Source: Candidatus Obscuribacter sp.
GTDB taxonomy: Bacteria > Cyanobacteriota > Vampirovibrionia > Obscuribacterales > Obscuribacteraceae
Direction of reading: 5' to 3'
Assembly: GCA_016712465.1 (NCBI GenBank)
Contig: JADJQZ010000001.1
Span: forward strand, 2,542,001 to 2,606,000
DNA length: 64,000 nucleotides
Of this stretch, positions 42,737 through 52,351 are shown piece after piece. Both the position numbers and the translations under genes were made by a program. Position 1 is the first letter of the stretch. Each line of letters begins with the position of its first letter. Under the pieces are notes generated by a model. That model was not told the DNA's origin. It made no database searches and saw nothing but the letters and a program-made list of their open reading frames with translations.

Positions 42737-43936
42737 ATGCTTGAGCGATTGCTGCGCTACGCAGACAAGCAACTGCATTTTGGCGAGCTTGTCACCGGTG
42801 TTCGAGACCTCCGCCGCTGGTCCCACGTGCCAACCGCTGATGTGGTGACGGCCGTGCTTGATATGTTCTTCGCCCGCCTCGGCAGCCTCAATGCTCTGGA
42901 GAAGCTCAATCATCTTCCCGCCTGGAAGAAACTACCGGCCCGCTCAGTCAGTGCCGATACCATCGGACGTGTTGTGGATGTTCTCGATGATGGCTCTCTG
43001 CGCGCTTCCCAGAAGATGCTCTACACTTCCATGAAGAGAAACAAGCAACTCGTGGCACCTTCTCACGGTCTGATCGCGCTTGCTCTTGATGGTCATGAAT
43101 CTCACTGCACCTACAATCAGCGCTGCCAGGGCTGTCTTGAGCGCGATATCGACGGCAAGATTCAGTACTACCACCGTAATGTTACAGCTCAACTGATTTT
43201 CGACAATTTCTCGTTTCTGGTAGACATGGAAGAGCAACGGCCTGGAGAAGGTGAGTTGACTGCGGCCAAGCGACTGTATGAGCGAGTAGTGAGGGACTAT
43301 CCCCGTGCATTTGATGTGGTGCTTGGTGACGCGCTCTACACCAATGCCCCTTTCATTAACAAGATCCTCGACTCGGGCAAGCATGTAATCACGGTTTTGA
43401 AAGATGAGCGCACCAATATCTACCAGCAAGCCGACTTTGCTTTCGCCAATTGCGAACCGGCTGTGAGCTTCGAAAGTGGCTCCAGCTCATACTCCTGCTG
43501 GGATGAAGGAAACTTTCGCATGCCGGATGTCTCTAGCGCATTGCGCATTGTCAAATCCGAAGAGTCCACCAGAATCAAGGCTCAGCTTGATTCTTCCCTG
43601 CACATCAAAACAAACACCTGGATGTGGATTACTTCTCTGCCGAGCATAAGGGCTGGTACGAGAACAGTACATGCCCTTGGCCATGCCCGATGGAACATAG
43701 AAAACCAGGGCTTTAACGAACTCTCCAACCACTGGTGCAGCGACCATATCTACAAACATAGTCCAGGAGCCATTCGCAACTTCCTCTTGCTTTGCATGAT
43801 TGCTCACAACATATTTCAATGCTTCTACAAGAGGGCGCTGAAACCAGCATTGCAGAAGGCGTTGACTGAAGTTCTGGTGTCCCTGCAAGTGGCGGCGGAC
43901 CTCTGTGGAAACTGGCCGCGGTGCCATTCGCCATAG
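42737..43936 (+). CDS. DDE transposase
   Basis: A 399-residue transposase that appears intact. The catalytic set is visible: first Asp in IALALDGHES (~118), second in VVLGDALYTNAPF (~197), and the Glu in ARWNIENQGFNELSNHW (~321), which follows the 'RWxIENxGF' wording of IS4/IS5-related enzymes. A Cys-rich patch (YNQRCQGCLERD) follows the first Asp and is typical of members linked to DUF6788. It should catalyse cut or copy movement of the element. It is cotranscribed with the DUF6788 gene. Confidence 0.85.
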   Translation: MLERLLRYADKQLHFGELVTGVRDLRRWSHVPTADVVTAVLDMFFARLGSLNALEKLNHLPAWKKLPARSVSADTIGRVVDVLDDGSLRASQKMLYTSMKRNKQLVAPSHGLIALALDGHESHCTYNQRCQGCLERDIDGKIQYYHRNVTAQLIFDNFSFLVDMEEQRPGEGELTAAKRLYERVVRDYPRAFDVVLGDALYTNAPFINKILDSGKHVITVLKDERTNIYQQADFAFANCEPAVSFESGSSSYSCWDEGNFRMPDVSSALRIVKSEESTRIKAQLDSSLHIKTNTWMWITSLPSIRAGTRTVHALGHARWNIENQGFNELSNHWCSDHIYKHSPGAIRNFLLLCMIAHNIFQCFYKRALKPALQKALTEVLVSLQVAADLCGNWPRCHSP

Positions 43937-44379
43937 GGAATATTACTTCCCGGCAAATTTCAGCCCTGGCTAAAAACAGGGCTACCGCCGCTGGGAATGT
44001 TAGAAATTCGAGCCGGAGAAGAAGAAATTGAGGCTTGAGATGCTTAGTCGAGTATTTGCAGCCAATATCCAATGCGAATCTGCCCGCCACTAGAAAGTAT
44101 TGAAATTGCTGTCAGGGACGGCTTGGGTAGTTCTTCTGCGGAATCGCTGCAATTGTAACAATAGTGATTTTGCGAAATGTTACATCAGCGTTTCGGGACT
44201 TTTTCATAAATGAAACGCTCGCTCTATCCAGGTTGTAGCCGTCAAGCAGAATTAATATTTCCGGTTGCATGAGTTTAGTGCTTTTGGAATGAAGTGCGCT
44301 CGAGACATGTGGGTTGCTGCTTTAGCGGCTGAACCATATAAGTCTTTGCGATTCATTCAGACCTGTGGGTTGCTGCTTT
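43937..44379. other. Non-coding stretch after the transposase, with hairpins and direct repeats
   Basis: No gene is seen. It holds a hairpin AGCCCTG/CAGGGCT at 43962-43983 soon after the transposase stop (possible weak terminator), the right copy of the ~120-bp direct repeat (44049-44173), an 8-bp inverted repeat AGCGTTTC/GAAACGCT (44187-44194, 44212-44219), and a repeated TGTGGGTTGCTGCTTT near 44308 and 44364. Confidence 0.6.
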
Positions 44380-45816
44380 TCAGGGAGCACCAGCCTTTAA
44401 AACTGGCTCTGGCAACTGCTCTTCCTTTACCGGTTCCCCTTCAATGATATCGTCGCTGGGGCTGACTGCTACGTGTTCGTTGCCTGAAAGCCCCACCCTT
44501 ACTTCTACTTCGTCGCCGAAATCACGACCGATGGTGATGGGTTGATAGTGCGCCTTGCCATCTACTGCCAGAAGCAGGAACTGGCCTTCCGGTTTTGTTA
44601 CCAGGGTGGTGCCCGGTACTCTAATCCATTTTTCTTCCCGCACACCGGTTAAATTGACCTCGCCATACATGCCTGGTAGAAGGGCATGATCGGCGTTTGG
44701 AATTTGAATCTCGGTTTGTCTGGTGCGCGTATTGGGATCAAGGGCACCGCTTACATTGGTGACAATGCCTATGAAGTTTCGCTCTGGAAATTCCGGTACG
44801 TTGATTTTAGCCTGGACGCCTTGTTTTAAATAACGTGCCACTCTCTGCGGTGCATTCACGTAGATACGCAGGCGATCTATCTTAGCCATCTGAAAGAGTT
44901 CAAGACTGTCGGACATACTGCCTTTTGTTATGAGAGCGCCCGGATCGACTTTCCTGAGGGTGATGATGCCGTCGAAGGGAGCTAGAACCTTTTGAAAGCC
45001 TTGCTCAGCTTCCAGCTTTTTCACTTCCGCTTCCTTGGCTTTGACATTGGCCCTGGCTTCATCCACCTGCGAACGTGCTGCCACCACCTGGGCTTCGGCG
45101 GCTTTCAGGTTGGCATGATCGGCCTTCAAGTCGGCCGTGGTGGCTTCCAATAACCTGACTTTTTCATCCCGACTTTGCTGACTGACAGCACCTCTTGTGC
45201 AGAGGTTTTGCCAGCGGGTGGCAGTAACAGTGGCATAGTCCACGTTACCTTTCCCCTTTTCTACTTCTGCCTGGGCTGTGGCTTGCTTGGCGATAGCTTC
45301 CTTAAGTTCTGCATTGGCTTTGTCTACTCCGGCTCTGGCTCTGACCAGGTCGGCTCTCACCTGGGCCAGTGATTCGTCAATTGTTGGAGTGTCGATGATA
45401 GCCAGTAACTGACCGGCTCTTACGTGATCGCCGATATCAACCATACGGTCGCGCAGGTAGCCGTCTACCCTTGCATAAATAGTGGTGTATTGAATGGCGC
45501 CTATGTTGCCCGGTAGGGTCAATGATTCGGTTTCTCTTGCCGGTCTGGCGATGATGGTGCGCACAATGGGCACGGCGCCGGTGGTTTCGGCATGCATTTT
45601 GTCGAGCTCTTTTTTGCGCTCCAGGCGGGGCAGAAAACCTACCACCAGCAAAACGCCGGCGATAATCAGAACTATTATCACTACAACAATCAGCTTGCCC
45701 ATGCCTGACCGGCTGCGCCTTTGCCGTTCCGAGTGCACTAATGAGGTGAGCCCGCACTTGCCGAGCCCCACGTGGAGACTGCGGTGTTTTCTGTCTTTTG
45801 GTGAGCCTTCAGTCAT
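44380..45816 (-). CDS. RND efflux membrane-fusion protein (HlyD/AcrA family)
   Basis: A 478-residue adaptor. A signal-anchor lies at ~40-62 (KLIVVVIIVLIIAGVLLVVG). The lipoyl-like half (GYLRDRMVDIGDHVRAGQLL), a long Ala/Glu/Lys-rich coiled-coil hairpin (~160-280), the returning lipoyl half (LAPFDGIITLRKVDPGALI), and a beta-barrel follow. Such proteins bridge an RND pump to a TolC channel. Its start overlaps the stop of the preceding pump gene by 8 bases, so it is the last gene of a three-gene operon (pump, pump, adaptor), the reverse of the usual adaptor-first order. Confidence 0.88.
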   Translation of the reverse strand: MTEGSPKDRKHRSLHVGLGKCGLTSLVHSERQRRSRSGMGKLIVVVIIVLIIAGVLLVVGFLPRLERKKELDKMHAETTGAVPIVRTIIARPARETESLTLPGNIGAIQYTTIYARVDGYLRDRMVDIGDHVRAGQLLAIIDTPTIDESLAQVRADLVRARAGVDKANAELKEAIAKQATAQAEVEKGKGNVDYATVTATRWQNLCTRGAVSQQSRDEKVRLLEATTADLKADHANLKAAEAQVVAARSQVDEARANVKAKEAEVKKLEAEQGFQKVLAPFDGIITLRKVDPGALITKGSMSDSLELFQMAKIDRLRIYVNAPQRVARYLKQGVQAKINVPEFPERNFIGIVTNVSGALDPNTRTRQTEIQIPNADHALLPGMYGEVNLTGVREEKWIRVPGTTLVTKPEGQFLLLAVDGKAHYQPITIGRDFGDEVEVRVGLSGNEHVAVSPSDDIIEGEPVKEEQLPEPVLKAGAP

Positions 45817-48800
45817 GGTTCGTCTCTTGATTAGTATCTGTTTGCTTGTGGTCCTGATTGTGAACCGGCTCCGTTGCTTTATTATCCTTGGCTTTGCCCT
45901 TTCTTAAAAGACTGAAGACAAGAGGAACGAAGAAGAGGGTCGAAAAGGTTGCCACCGTCAGCCCGCCAATTACGGCTCGTCCGATGGGGGCGTTCTGGGA
46001 GCCCCCCTGCCCGGCTCCTATGGCCATGGGTATCATGCCGATGATCATGGCTGTTGCCGTCATCATTACCGGGCGGAAGCGCTCGAAGCCTGCTTCCAGT
46101 GCAGCAGATCGTCCGTCTTTGCCTTCGTGGAATTGTTCATTGGCAAAGGTGACCATCAATATAGAGTTGGCGGAAGCCACGCCTACGGTCATGATGGTAC
46201 CCATGAGGGCGGGAATGGAGAAGGTTGTCTGGGTAACAAAGAGGCTCCAGAGTATTCCCGAGAGGGCACCAGGTGTGGCCATAAGAATGATAACGGGGTC
46301 GCTCCAGCTCTGGAAGTTGACCACCAGAAGCAAATAGACCAGAAGCAAAGCAAACACCAGACCAAAAATGAGGGCGGCAAATGCCGATTTCATGCTCAAG
46401 ACCTGTCCGCCCATGGTCAACTGGCTGGCTTGTGGCAACTCCGGTCGATACTTATCCATGATCTTTTCAATGTCTTTGGAGACGCCCCCCAGGTCGCGGT
46501 CCTGGCAGGCCGCATAGATGTCAAAGACCGGCTGCGCGTTGAGGTGGTTCACCACTGCCGGGGTAGCTGCCCGACTGACGGTGGCTACGTTTGTAAGAAG
46601 CGGCGGCTGCTGTTTCTTACTTGTGGTCTTGGATGTGAGGGCAGTCACTTTCATAGCATCGAGGCTGTCGATTTTGTACTGCGGCGTCTGCGCCGCCAGG
46701 TTATAGTTGACGCCGTTTTTGATGTTGAGCCAGAAATTCGGGGCTGTCTGAAAGCTTGAGCTCAATGTGACCAGGAAGGAATTGGAGACATCCCGCTGGG
46801 TGAGACCCATTTCGTTGGCTCGGGTGCGGTCAACTTCAAATACAAATTGTGGTGCGTTTACCACCTGGTGCATGCATACGTCAACGGCGCCTCTTACTTT
46901 TTCTACGTCACGCTTTAGTCTCTGGGCGATGTCGTAATTTTTAGCCACGTCCAGACCGGTGATGCGAATGTCGATGGGGGCGGGCAGTCCGGCATTCAAT
47001 ATTTGCGTGACGATATCGGCGGGCTGAAAATAGTAGCTCACCTGGGGAAAGCGGGCCGTCAACATAGCTCGTATTTCTTTTTGATACTGGCCGGTGGGCT
47101 TACTGCGCTCTTCCTTCAGTGTGACCAGAATTTCGCCGTCGGCTTCACTGATGGTCTGGCTGTCGGAAAAGGCATAGTTGACGCCGCTTACAGGCATGCC
47201 GATATTGTCGGTGATGATGAGAATTTCGTCTTTGGGCACGACGGTGCCAATTGCCCGCTCTATCTCTTTGAAGATGCGTTCGGTTTCCTCTACCCTTGTG
47301 CCCGGACGGCAATTGACGTGCAGGCGCAACTGTCCGGCATCGATAGCCGGGAAGAAATCCTGACCGATGATGGGCAACAAAGTCATGGAGCAGCCGTAGA
47401 AAGTGAGAAAACCTCCTATGGCCAGGAAGGGATGGGTGAGGGCTTGATCAAGAGTATGTTTGTAGATGCCCCGGAGCCATTCGAAGCCGCCGTCGATGAC
47501 TTTGTGAATGGCTGAGAAGACGGCCATGAGACCTTTCGGCTCCTTCGGGGTGCTGCCGTGTTCATGCTCATGGGCCAGCAGGTTCTTGGACATGAGGGGG
47601 ACTATGGTGCGGGAGAGTCCGTAGGAGGCCAGCATGGCGAAGGCCACGGCCATGCCCAGCGGCACAAAGAGGGAGCGGGATGGTTCGGTGAGGAAGACCA
47701 CCGGCACAAAAACTATGCAGATAGAGAGCGTCGAAACCAGAGCCGGCATAGCCACCTGAGCGGCACCATCGAGGATGGCTTTGACGATGTCTTTGCCCAT
47801 GGCCATATTGCGGTGTACGTTTTCCACTTCCACCGTGGCATCGTCCACCAGCATACCTACTGCCAGAGCCAGACCACCAAGAGTCATGGAATTGATTGTC
47901 TGCCCGCACATATGCAGTCCGATGACGGAGCAGAGCATGGCTAGAGGAATGGAGGTGGCGACGATAAGAGTGGAACGCCAGCTCCCGAGCAGGGCCAGCA
48001 TCATAAGAGCCGTCAGACCGGCGGCTGTCACGGCTTCTCGCACCACATCGGCTACACATTCACGCACAAAGACCGACTGGTCGGTGAGCACCGAGATGAC
48101 ACAGGCCGGCGGCACAATCTTCTGAATATCGGGTAGCGCTTTCTTGATCCGTTCAACCACAGAAAGTGTCGAAGCAGTGCCGTTTTTCAAAATATTGAAG
48201 AGCACGGCCCGGCGACCGTCCTGGTTGACAATATTGAGCTGCGGCTGATATCCATCATGCACATTGGCCACATCTTTGAGAAAGACTACCGCTCCCTTTA
48301 CAGACTTGACCGGAATATGATTCAGCTCATCGATTTTCTCGGGGATGTTGTTGAGGGTCATGATGTATTCATAGGGACCCAATTTGGCCGTACCAGACGG
48401 GGCGATGATGCTCTGGGAGTTCATGGCCGTCACCACATCGTTGGCCGATACGCCGGTGGCTACCAGGGCTTGCGGGTCGAGATCAACCATGACCTGACGG
48501 TACTTGCCGCCGTATGGGAAGGGAATGGTGGCACCCTGGATGGTGGCGAGCTGGTTTCTCACGAAGTTATTGGCAATGTCGAACAATTCGGCTTCAGAAA
48601 GGGTTTTGGAGCCGATGCCAAGCTGAATTACAGGTACATCGGTGGCGCTGGATACGGTGACAAAGGGCGGTGTAATACTGGGCGGCAGGTATTCGAGCAC
48701 CGCCGAGCCCATGGCCGTCACCATGGCCACCGCTTCACCAATGTCGGTGCCTTTGTGCAGGTAGACCTTGATGATGCTCATGCCGGAAAGAGAGGTAGAC

Positions 48801-49045
48801 TCTATCTTTTCGATGCCGTTTACGGTGGAGGTGAGCCAACGCTCAGTGACCGTGGTAATCAGGTTTTCGATGTTATAGGGCGACATGCCCGTGAAAGTAT
48901 AGACGGCACTGACTATGGGCACGTCGATGATGGGGAAAATATCCACAGCCATCTGGCGGATGGAAAGTATGCCGAAAATTAGAATGGCCAGAGCCATAAC
49001 GATAAACGTATGGGCCCTCTTCAAAGCCATTTCCACTATCCACAT
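45809..49045 (-). CDS. RND multidrug efflux pump subunit (AcrB/HAE-1 type), second of two
   Basis: A 1078-residue pump. The N-terminus MWIVEMALKRAHTF starts with the first membrane helix; VGMLVDDATVEVENV (near 400) carries the Asp pair of the proton relay in helix 4; GSWRSTLIVATSIPLAM and the C-terminal ALEAGFERFRPVMMTATAMI are typical of the family. Length fits AcrB-type pumps. It is very like the gene directly upstream, and the stop and start codons overlap (TAATG). Together they resemble the MdtB-MdtC arrangement in which two different pump chains form one trimer. The substrate is unknown: drugs, bile-like molecules or metals. Confidence 0.9.
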   Translation of the reverse strand: MWIVEMALKRAHTFIVMALAILIFGILSIRQMAVDIFPIIDVPIVSAVYTFTGMSPYNIENLITTVTERWLTSTVNGIEKIESTSLSGMSIIKVYLHKGTDIGEAVAMVTAMGSAVLEYLPPSITPPFVTVSSATDVPVIQLGIGSKTLSEAELFDIANNFVRNQLATIQGATIPFPYGGKYRQVMVDLDPQALVATGVSANDVVTAMNSQSIIAPSGTAKLGPYEYIMTLNNIPEKIDELNHIPVKSVKGAVVFLKDVANVHDGYQPQLNIVNQDGRRAVLFNILKNGTASTLSVVERIKKALPDIQKIVPPACVISVLTDQSVFVRECVADVVREAVTAAGLTALMMLALLGSWRSTLIVATSIPLAMLCSVIGLHMCGQTINSMTLGGLALAVGMLVDDATVEVENVHRNMAMGKDIVKAILDGAAQVAMPALVSTLSICIVFVPVVFLTEPSRSLFVPLGMAVAFAMLASYGLSRTIVPLMSKNLLAHEHEHGSTPKEPKGLMAVFSAIHKVIDGGFEWLRGIYKHTLDQALTHPFLAIGGFLTFYGCSMTLLPIIGQDFFPAIDAGQLRLHVNCRPGTRVEETERIFKEIERAIGTVVPKDEILIITDNIGMPVSGVNYAFSDSQTISEADGEILVTLKEERSKPTGQYQKEIRAMLTARFPQVSYYFQPADIVTQILNAGLPAPIDIRITGLDVAKNYDIAQRLKRDVEKVRGAVDVCMHQVVNAPQFVFEVDRTRANEMGLTQRDVSNSFLVTLSSSFQTAPNFWLNIKNGVNYNLAAQTPQYKIDSLDAMKVTALTSKTTSKKQQPPLLTNVATVSRAATPAVVNHLNAQPVFDIYAACQDRDLGGVSKDIEKIMDKYRPELPQASQLTMGGQVLSMKSAFAALIFGLVFALLLVYLLLVVNFQSWSDPVIILMATPGALSGILWSLFVTQTTFSIPALMGTIMTVGVASANSILMVTFANEQFHEGKDGRSAALEAGFERFRPVMMTATAMIIGMIPMAIGAGQGGSQNAPIGRAVIGGLTVATFSTLFFVPLVFSLLRKGKAKDNKATEPVHNQDHKQTDTNQETNHD

Positions 49046-52000
49046 TACTTACCACCTCCCTTGCGGCGCAAAATATAGAATATGAGCGGAACAAAAAACA
49101 AAGTGGAAATGGTGGCAACGGAAAGACCACCAATGACCGCTCTGCCTATGGGAGCATTCTGGGAGCCCCCTTCGCCGCCACCTAAAGCCATGGGAATCAT
49201 GCCGATGATCATAGCGGAAGCCGTCATTATAACCGGGCGGAAGCGCTCGAAACCGGCGTTCAGGGCCGCCAGCCTGGCGTCCTTAGTTTCTTCCAGTTCC
49301 CCCCGGGCGAAGGTTACCATCAAAATGGAGTTGGCCGAGGCCACACCCATGGTCATAATGGTGCCCATGAGTGCAGGAATGGAAAAAGTTGTCTGGGTGA
49401 GGAAAAGACTGAGCACAATGCCGGAGAGGGCACCGGGTATGGCCATCAGGATGATCAGAGGATCACTCCAGCTCTGGAAGTTGATTACAAGTAAGAGATA
49501 TACCAGCACCAGGGCAAAGACCAGACCCAAGAGCAGTGCCAGAAAGGCCAGATTCATACTCAAGACCTGACCCATCATCACCACTTTCGCTCCCCGGGGC
49601 AGGTTCTTTTTCACTTCTTCCAGAATCCTGGCGATATCCTGGGAGACACCGCCCAGATCTCTATCCTGGCAAGCGGCATAGATGTCGTAAACCGGCTGTA
49701 CGTTTATATGATTGATTACCAGGGGGGTGCGTGCCCGTTCAAAGGTAGCCAGATTCATTAAGAGCTGCCCACGTCTGGGGCTATCGCCCTGTTTAAGACC
49801 GCTGCTGGGCTGAGGGTCGCCGCTGACGGAGGGATTAATACCGGTGGTGCCGCCTGTTATCTGGGTGAGCCCGATATTATTCATGGTGGCCAGGTCTCTT
49901 TGCTGAGTCTGTACCGCCAGGTTGTAACTGATGCCGGTCTTCTGGTTCACCCAGAAGTTGGGATTGGTTTGAAAACTGTTGCTCAAGTTAATCAAGAAGG
50001 AGTTGGAAACATCGGCCTGAGTCACTCCCGCTTCTTGTGCAAAGGTGCGGTTCACCGTCCACCTCAGGTGCGGACCGTCAGTAATTTGATGCAGGCAAAT
50101 ATCTACGGCTCCCGGAACCTTCTCTATTTTTCGCTTGATGTCTTTGGCCAGCTGGTAGTTGTTCTTGTTGTAGCCGATTACTTTGATGTCGATGGGGGCA
50201 GGCAGTCCGGCATTGAGTATCTGGGTGACTATATCACCGGGTTGGAAGTAGAAAGTCAAATCGGGAAAGCGGCTACGCATCAGCTTGCGTATTTGCTTTT
50301 GATAATACTCAGTATCATGGGACCGTTCTTCCTTCAAAGATATCAGTATCTCGCCGTCGGCTTCCGAGGCGGTTTGACTGTCTGAATAGGCATAGTTTAT
50401 TCCTGAGCAGGGCAGTCCGATGTTATCCGATATAGAGGCAATCTCATCTTCGGGAATGACTTCTTTGACGGCCTTTTCCACTTGCTTGAAAATGTGTTCG
50501 GTAACTTCCACTCTGGTGCCGGCATGGGCAGCCACATGCATTCGCAACTGCCCGCCATCGATAGCCGGGAAATAATCTTGACCGATGAGCGGTATGAGCG
50601 ACAGCAAGGCTGCATAAACTGCCAGAAAGGAGGCAATGCTAATAAGCGGATGATCGAGCACTTTATCCAGGAGCCCGCGGTAGAAAAGCCTTACGGCTTC
50701 AAAGATTTTGTCAACAAAGCCCACAATCAAGGCAAAGAGATTGGTCTCTTTCTTGTCTTGCGCATTGCTGTGACCATGGCTCTCACCGGCTAGAAGGGTC
50801 TTAGACATGAGGGGCACGATGGTGCGGGAAAGCCCGTAAGAGGCCAGCATGGCAAAGGTGACGGAGAGCCCGAGAGGCACAAATAAGGAACGGCTTGGCT
50901 CGGTCAGGAAGATGAGAGGCACGAAGACTATGCAAATTGATAAGGTAGAAACCAGGGCCGGTAGGGCGACCTGCCTGGCTCCATCGAGAATGGCCGTCTC
51001 TACGTCCTTGCCCATGGCCATGTTGCGGTGAACGTTTTCCACCTCCACGGTGGCGTCGTCCACGAGCATACCCACAGCCAGAGCCAGTCCCCCCAGGGTC
51101 ATGGAATTGATGGTTTGACCGGCCACATTGAGCCCGATGATGGCGGCAAGAATAGCCAGGGGAATGGACGTGGCCACAATAAGAGTCGAACGCCAGCTAC
51201 CGAGCAGGGCAAGCATCATCAGCGCCGTCAGCAAAGCAGCCGTTATCGCTTCTCTTACTACTTCGCTGACGCAATCTTTCACAAAGAGAGACTGGTCGGT
51301 GATAACGTCGATATGGCATTCTTTCGGTACCATGGCTCTCAGTCTCGGCAGCATTTCTTTAACGCCTTGCACCACCGTCAGGGTGGAAGCATCACCGCTT
51401 TTCAATATATTGAAGAGCACGCCGCGCTTGCCGTTCAGATTTACTATATTGAGCTGGGGCTGATAGCCGTCATGCACATTGGCTACGTCTTTGAGAAAGA
51501 TAACCGCGCCAATCTGATTTTGAGCGATTGCAGTCTTTACCGGAATGCTGTTTAGTTTGGCTATCTGGTCAGGGATATTGTTCAGGACCACACAGTATTC
51601 AAATGGTCCTACCTTCATTGTGCCGGTGGGCGCCACAATTGATTGGTCGTTCACGGCCTTCATCACATCGTAGGCTGAAAGCGCCTGGGCCCGAAGGGCT
51701 TTGGGATCGAGATCGATCATCACCTGGCGGTATTTGCCGCCGTATGGGAAAGGCGTGATGGCACCGTGTACGGTGGCGAGCTGGGTGCGTATCAAGTTGT
51801 TGGCTATGTCAAAGAGCTTTTCTTCCGGTATGGTGCGGCTATGAATGCCAAGCTGCATCACCGGTACATCGGTGGCGCTGGATTGGGTAACAAAGGGCGC
51901 GCTTATACCGCGCGGCAATTGTCTCAGAATGGCCGTTCCCACCGAAGAGACCATGGCTACTGCTTCACCGATGGGAGTGCCTTTGCGCAGGTAGACCTTG

Positions 52001-52275
52001 ATGATGGCCATTCCTGAAAGACTATTTGACTCCATGCGGTCGATGCCGTTTATTGTGGAAGTGAGCGCACGCTCCGTCACCGTGGTGACCAGGTTCTCCA
52101 TATTGTAGGGAGACATACCGGCATAGGTCCAGACGCAACTGACTACCGGTGTGTTAATTACCGGAAAGATGTCCACGGCCATTCTGGCGATGGAGATAGC
52201 CCCGAACAAGAAGATAGTGATAGCCAGCACTACGAAGGTATGACCTTTACGTAGTGCCAGTTCAACTATCCACAT
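49045..52275 (-). CDS. RND multidrug efflux pump subunit (AcrB/HAE-1 type), first of two
   Basis: I chose ATG 52275 (MWIVELALRKGHTF), with GGCGGTGA just upstream, matching the start of its paralogue; the upstream ATG at 52308 adds 11 residues. The pump has 1076 residues and the same helix-4 motif VGMLVDDATVEVENV, GSWRSTLIVATSIPLAI, and ALNAGFERFRPVIMTASAMI. It differs from its partner by an extra stretch near 820-850 (GGTTGINPSVSGDPQPSSG). It is the first gene of the pump-pump-adaptor operon. The matching channel is probably the TolC-family gene 3.4 kb away on the other strand. Confidence 0.9.
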   Translation of the reverse strand: MWIVELALRKGHTFVVLAITIFLFGAISIARMAVDIFPVINTPVVSCVWTYAGMSPYNMENLVTTVTERALTSTINGIDRMESNSLSGMAIIKVYLRKGTPIGEAVAMVSSVGTAILRQLPRGISAPFVTQSSATDVPVMQLGIHSRTIPEEKLFDIANNLIRTQLATVHGAITPFPYGGKYRQVMIDLDPKALRAQALSAYDVMKAVNDQSIVAPTGTMKVGPFEYCVVLNNIPDQIAKLNSIPVKTAIAQNQIGAVIFLKDVANVHDGYQPQLNIVNLNGKRGVLFNILKSGDASTLTVVQGVKEMLPRLRAMVPKECHIDVITDQSLFVKDCVSEVVREAITAALLTALMMLALLGSWRSTLIVATSIPLAILAAIIGLNVAGQTINSMTLGGLALAVGMLVDDATVEVENVHRNMAMGKDVETAILDGARQVALPALVSTLSICIVFVPLIFLTEPSRSLFVPLGLSVTFAMLASYGLSRTIVPLMSKTLLAGESHGHSNAQDKKETNLFALIVGFVDKIFEAVRLFYRGLLDKVLDHPLISIASFLAVYAALLSLIPLIGQDYFPAIDGGQLRMHVAAHAGTRVEVTEHIFKQVEKAVKEVIPEDEIASISDNIGLPCSGINYAYSDSQTASEADGEILISLKEERSHDTEYYQKQIRKLMRSRFPDLTFYFQPGDIVTQILNAGLPAPIDIKVIGYNKNNYQLAKDIKRKIEKVPGAVDICLHQITDGPHLRWTVNRTFAQEAGVTQADVSNSFLINLSNSFQTNPNFWVNQKTGISYNLAVQTQQRDLATMNNIGLTQITGGTTGINPSVSGDPQPSSGLKQGDSPRRGQLLMNLATFERARTPLVINHINVQPVYDIYAACQDRDLGGVSQDIARILEEVKKNLPRGAKVVMMGQVLSMNLAFLALLLGLVFALVLVYLLLVINFQSWSDPLIILMAIPGALSGIVLSLFLTQTTFSIPALMGTIMTMGVASANSILMVTFARGELEETKDARLAALNAGFERFRPVIMTASAMIIGMIPMALGGGEGGSQNAPIGRAVIGGLSVATISTLFFVPLIFYILRRKGGGK

Positions 52276-52351
52276 GGATTCACCGCCCTTTGTTCGGGTA
52301 ATCCGCAAAAAAGAGGGTTACGTAAATGGTGCAAGCCTCTTAACAGCGACA

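Larger units (their letters stand above)
42368..44055 (+). mobile_element. Insertion sequence with DUF6788 and DDE transposase genes
   Basis: Two adjacent genes (DUF6788 and transposase) are enclosed by short inverted ends: ATACTCGATTGAGGC starts at 42368 and its counterpart, ATACTCGACTAAGC on the minus strand, ends at 44055. The bounds are tentative because CGAGTAT also begins the flanking direct repeat and no target duplication is evident. Confidence 0.5.

Noticed and set aside
48257..48982. A 241-codon open frame on the plus strand, and others at 46127 and 47003
   Set aside because: They lie opposite the RND pump genes and mirror their codon pattern; composition (Gly/His/Arg-rich) is that of an antisense shadow.
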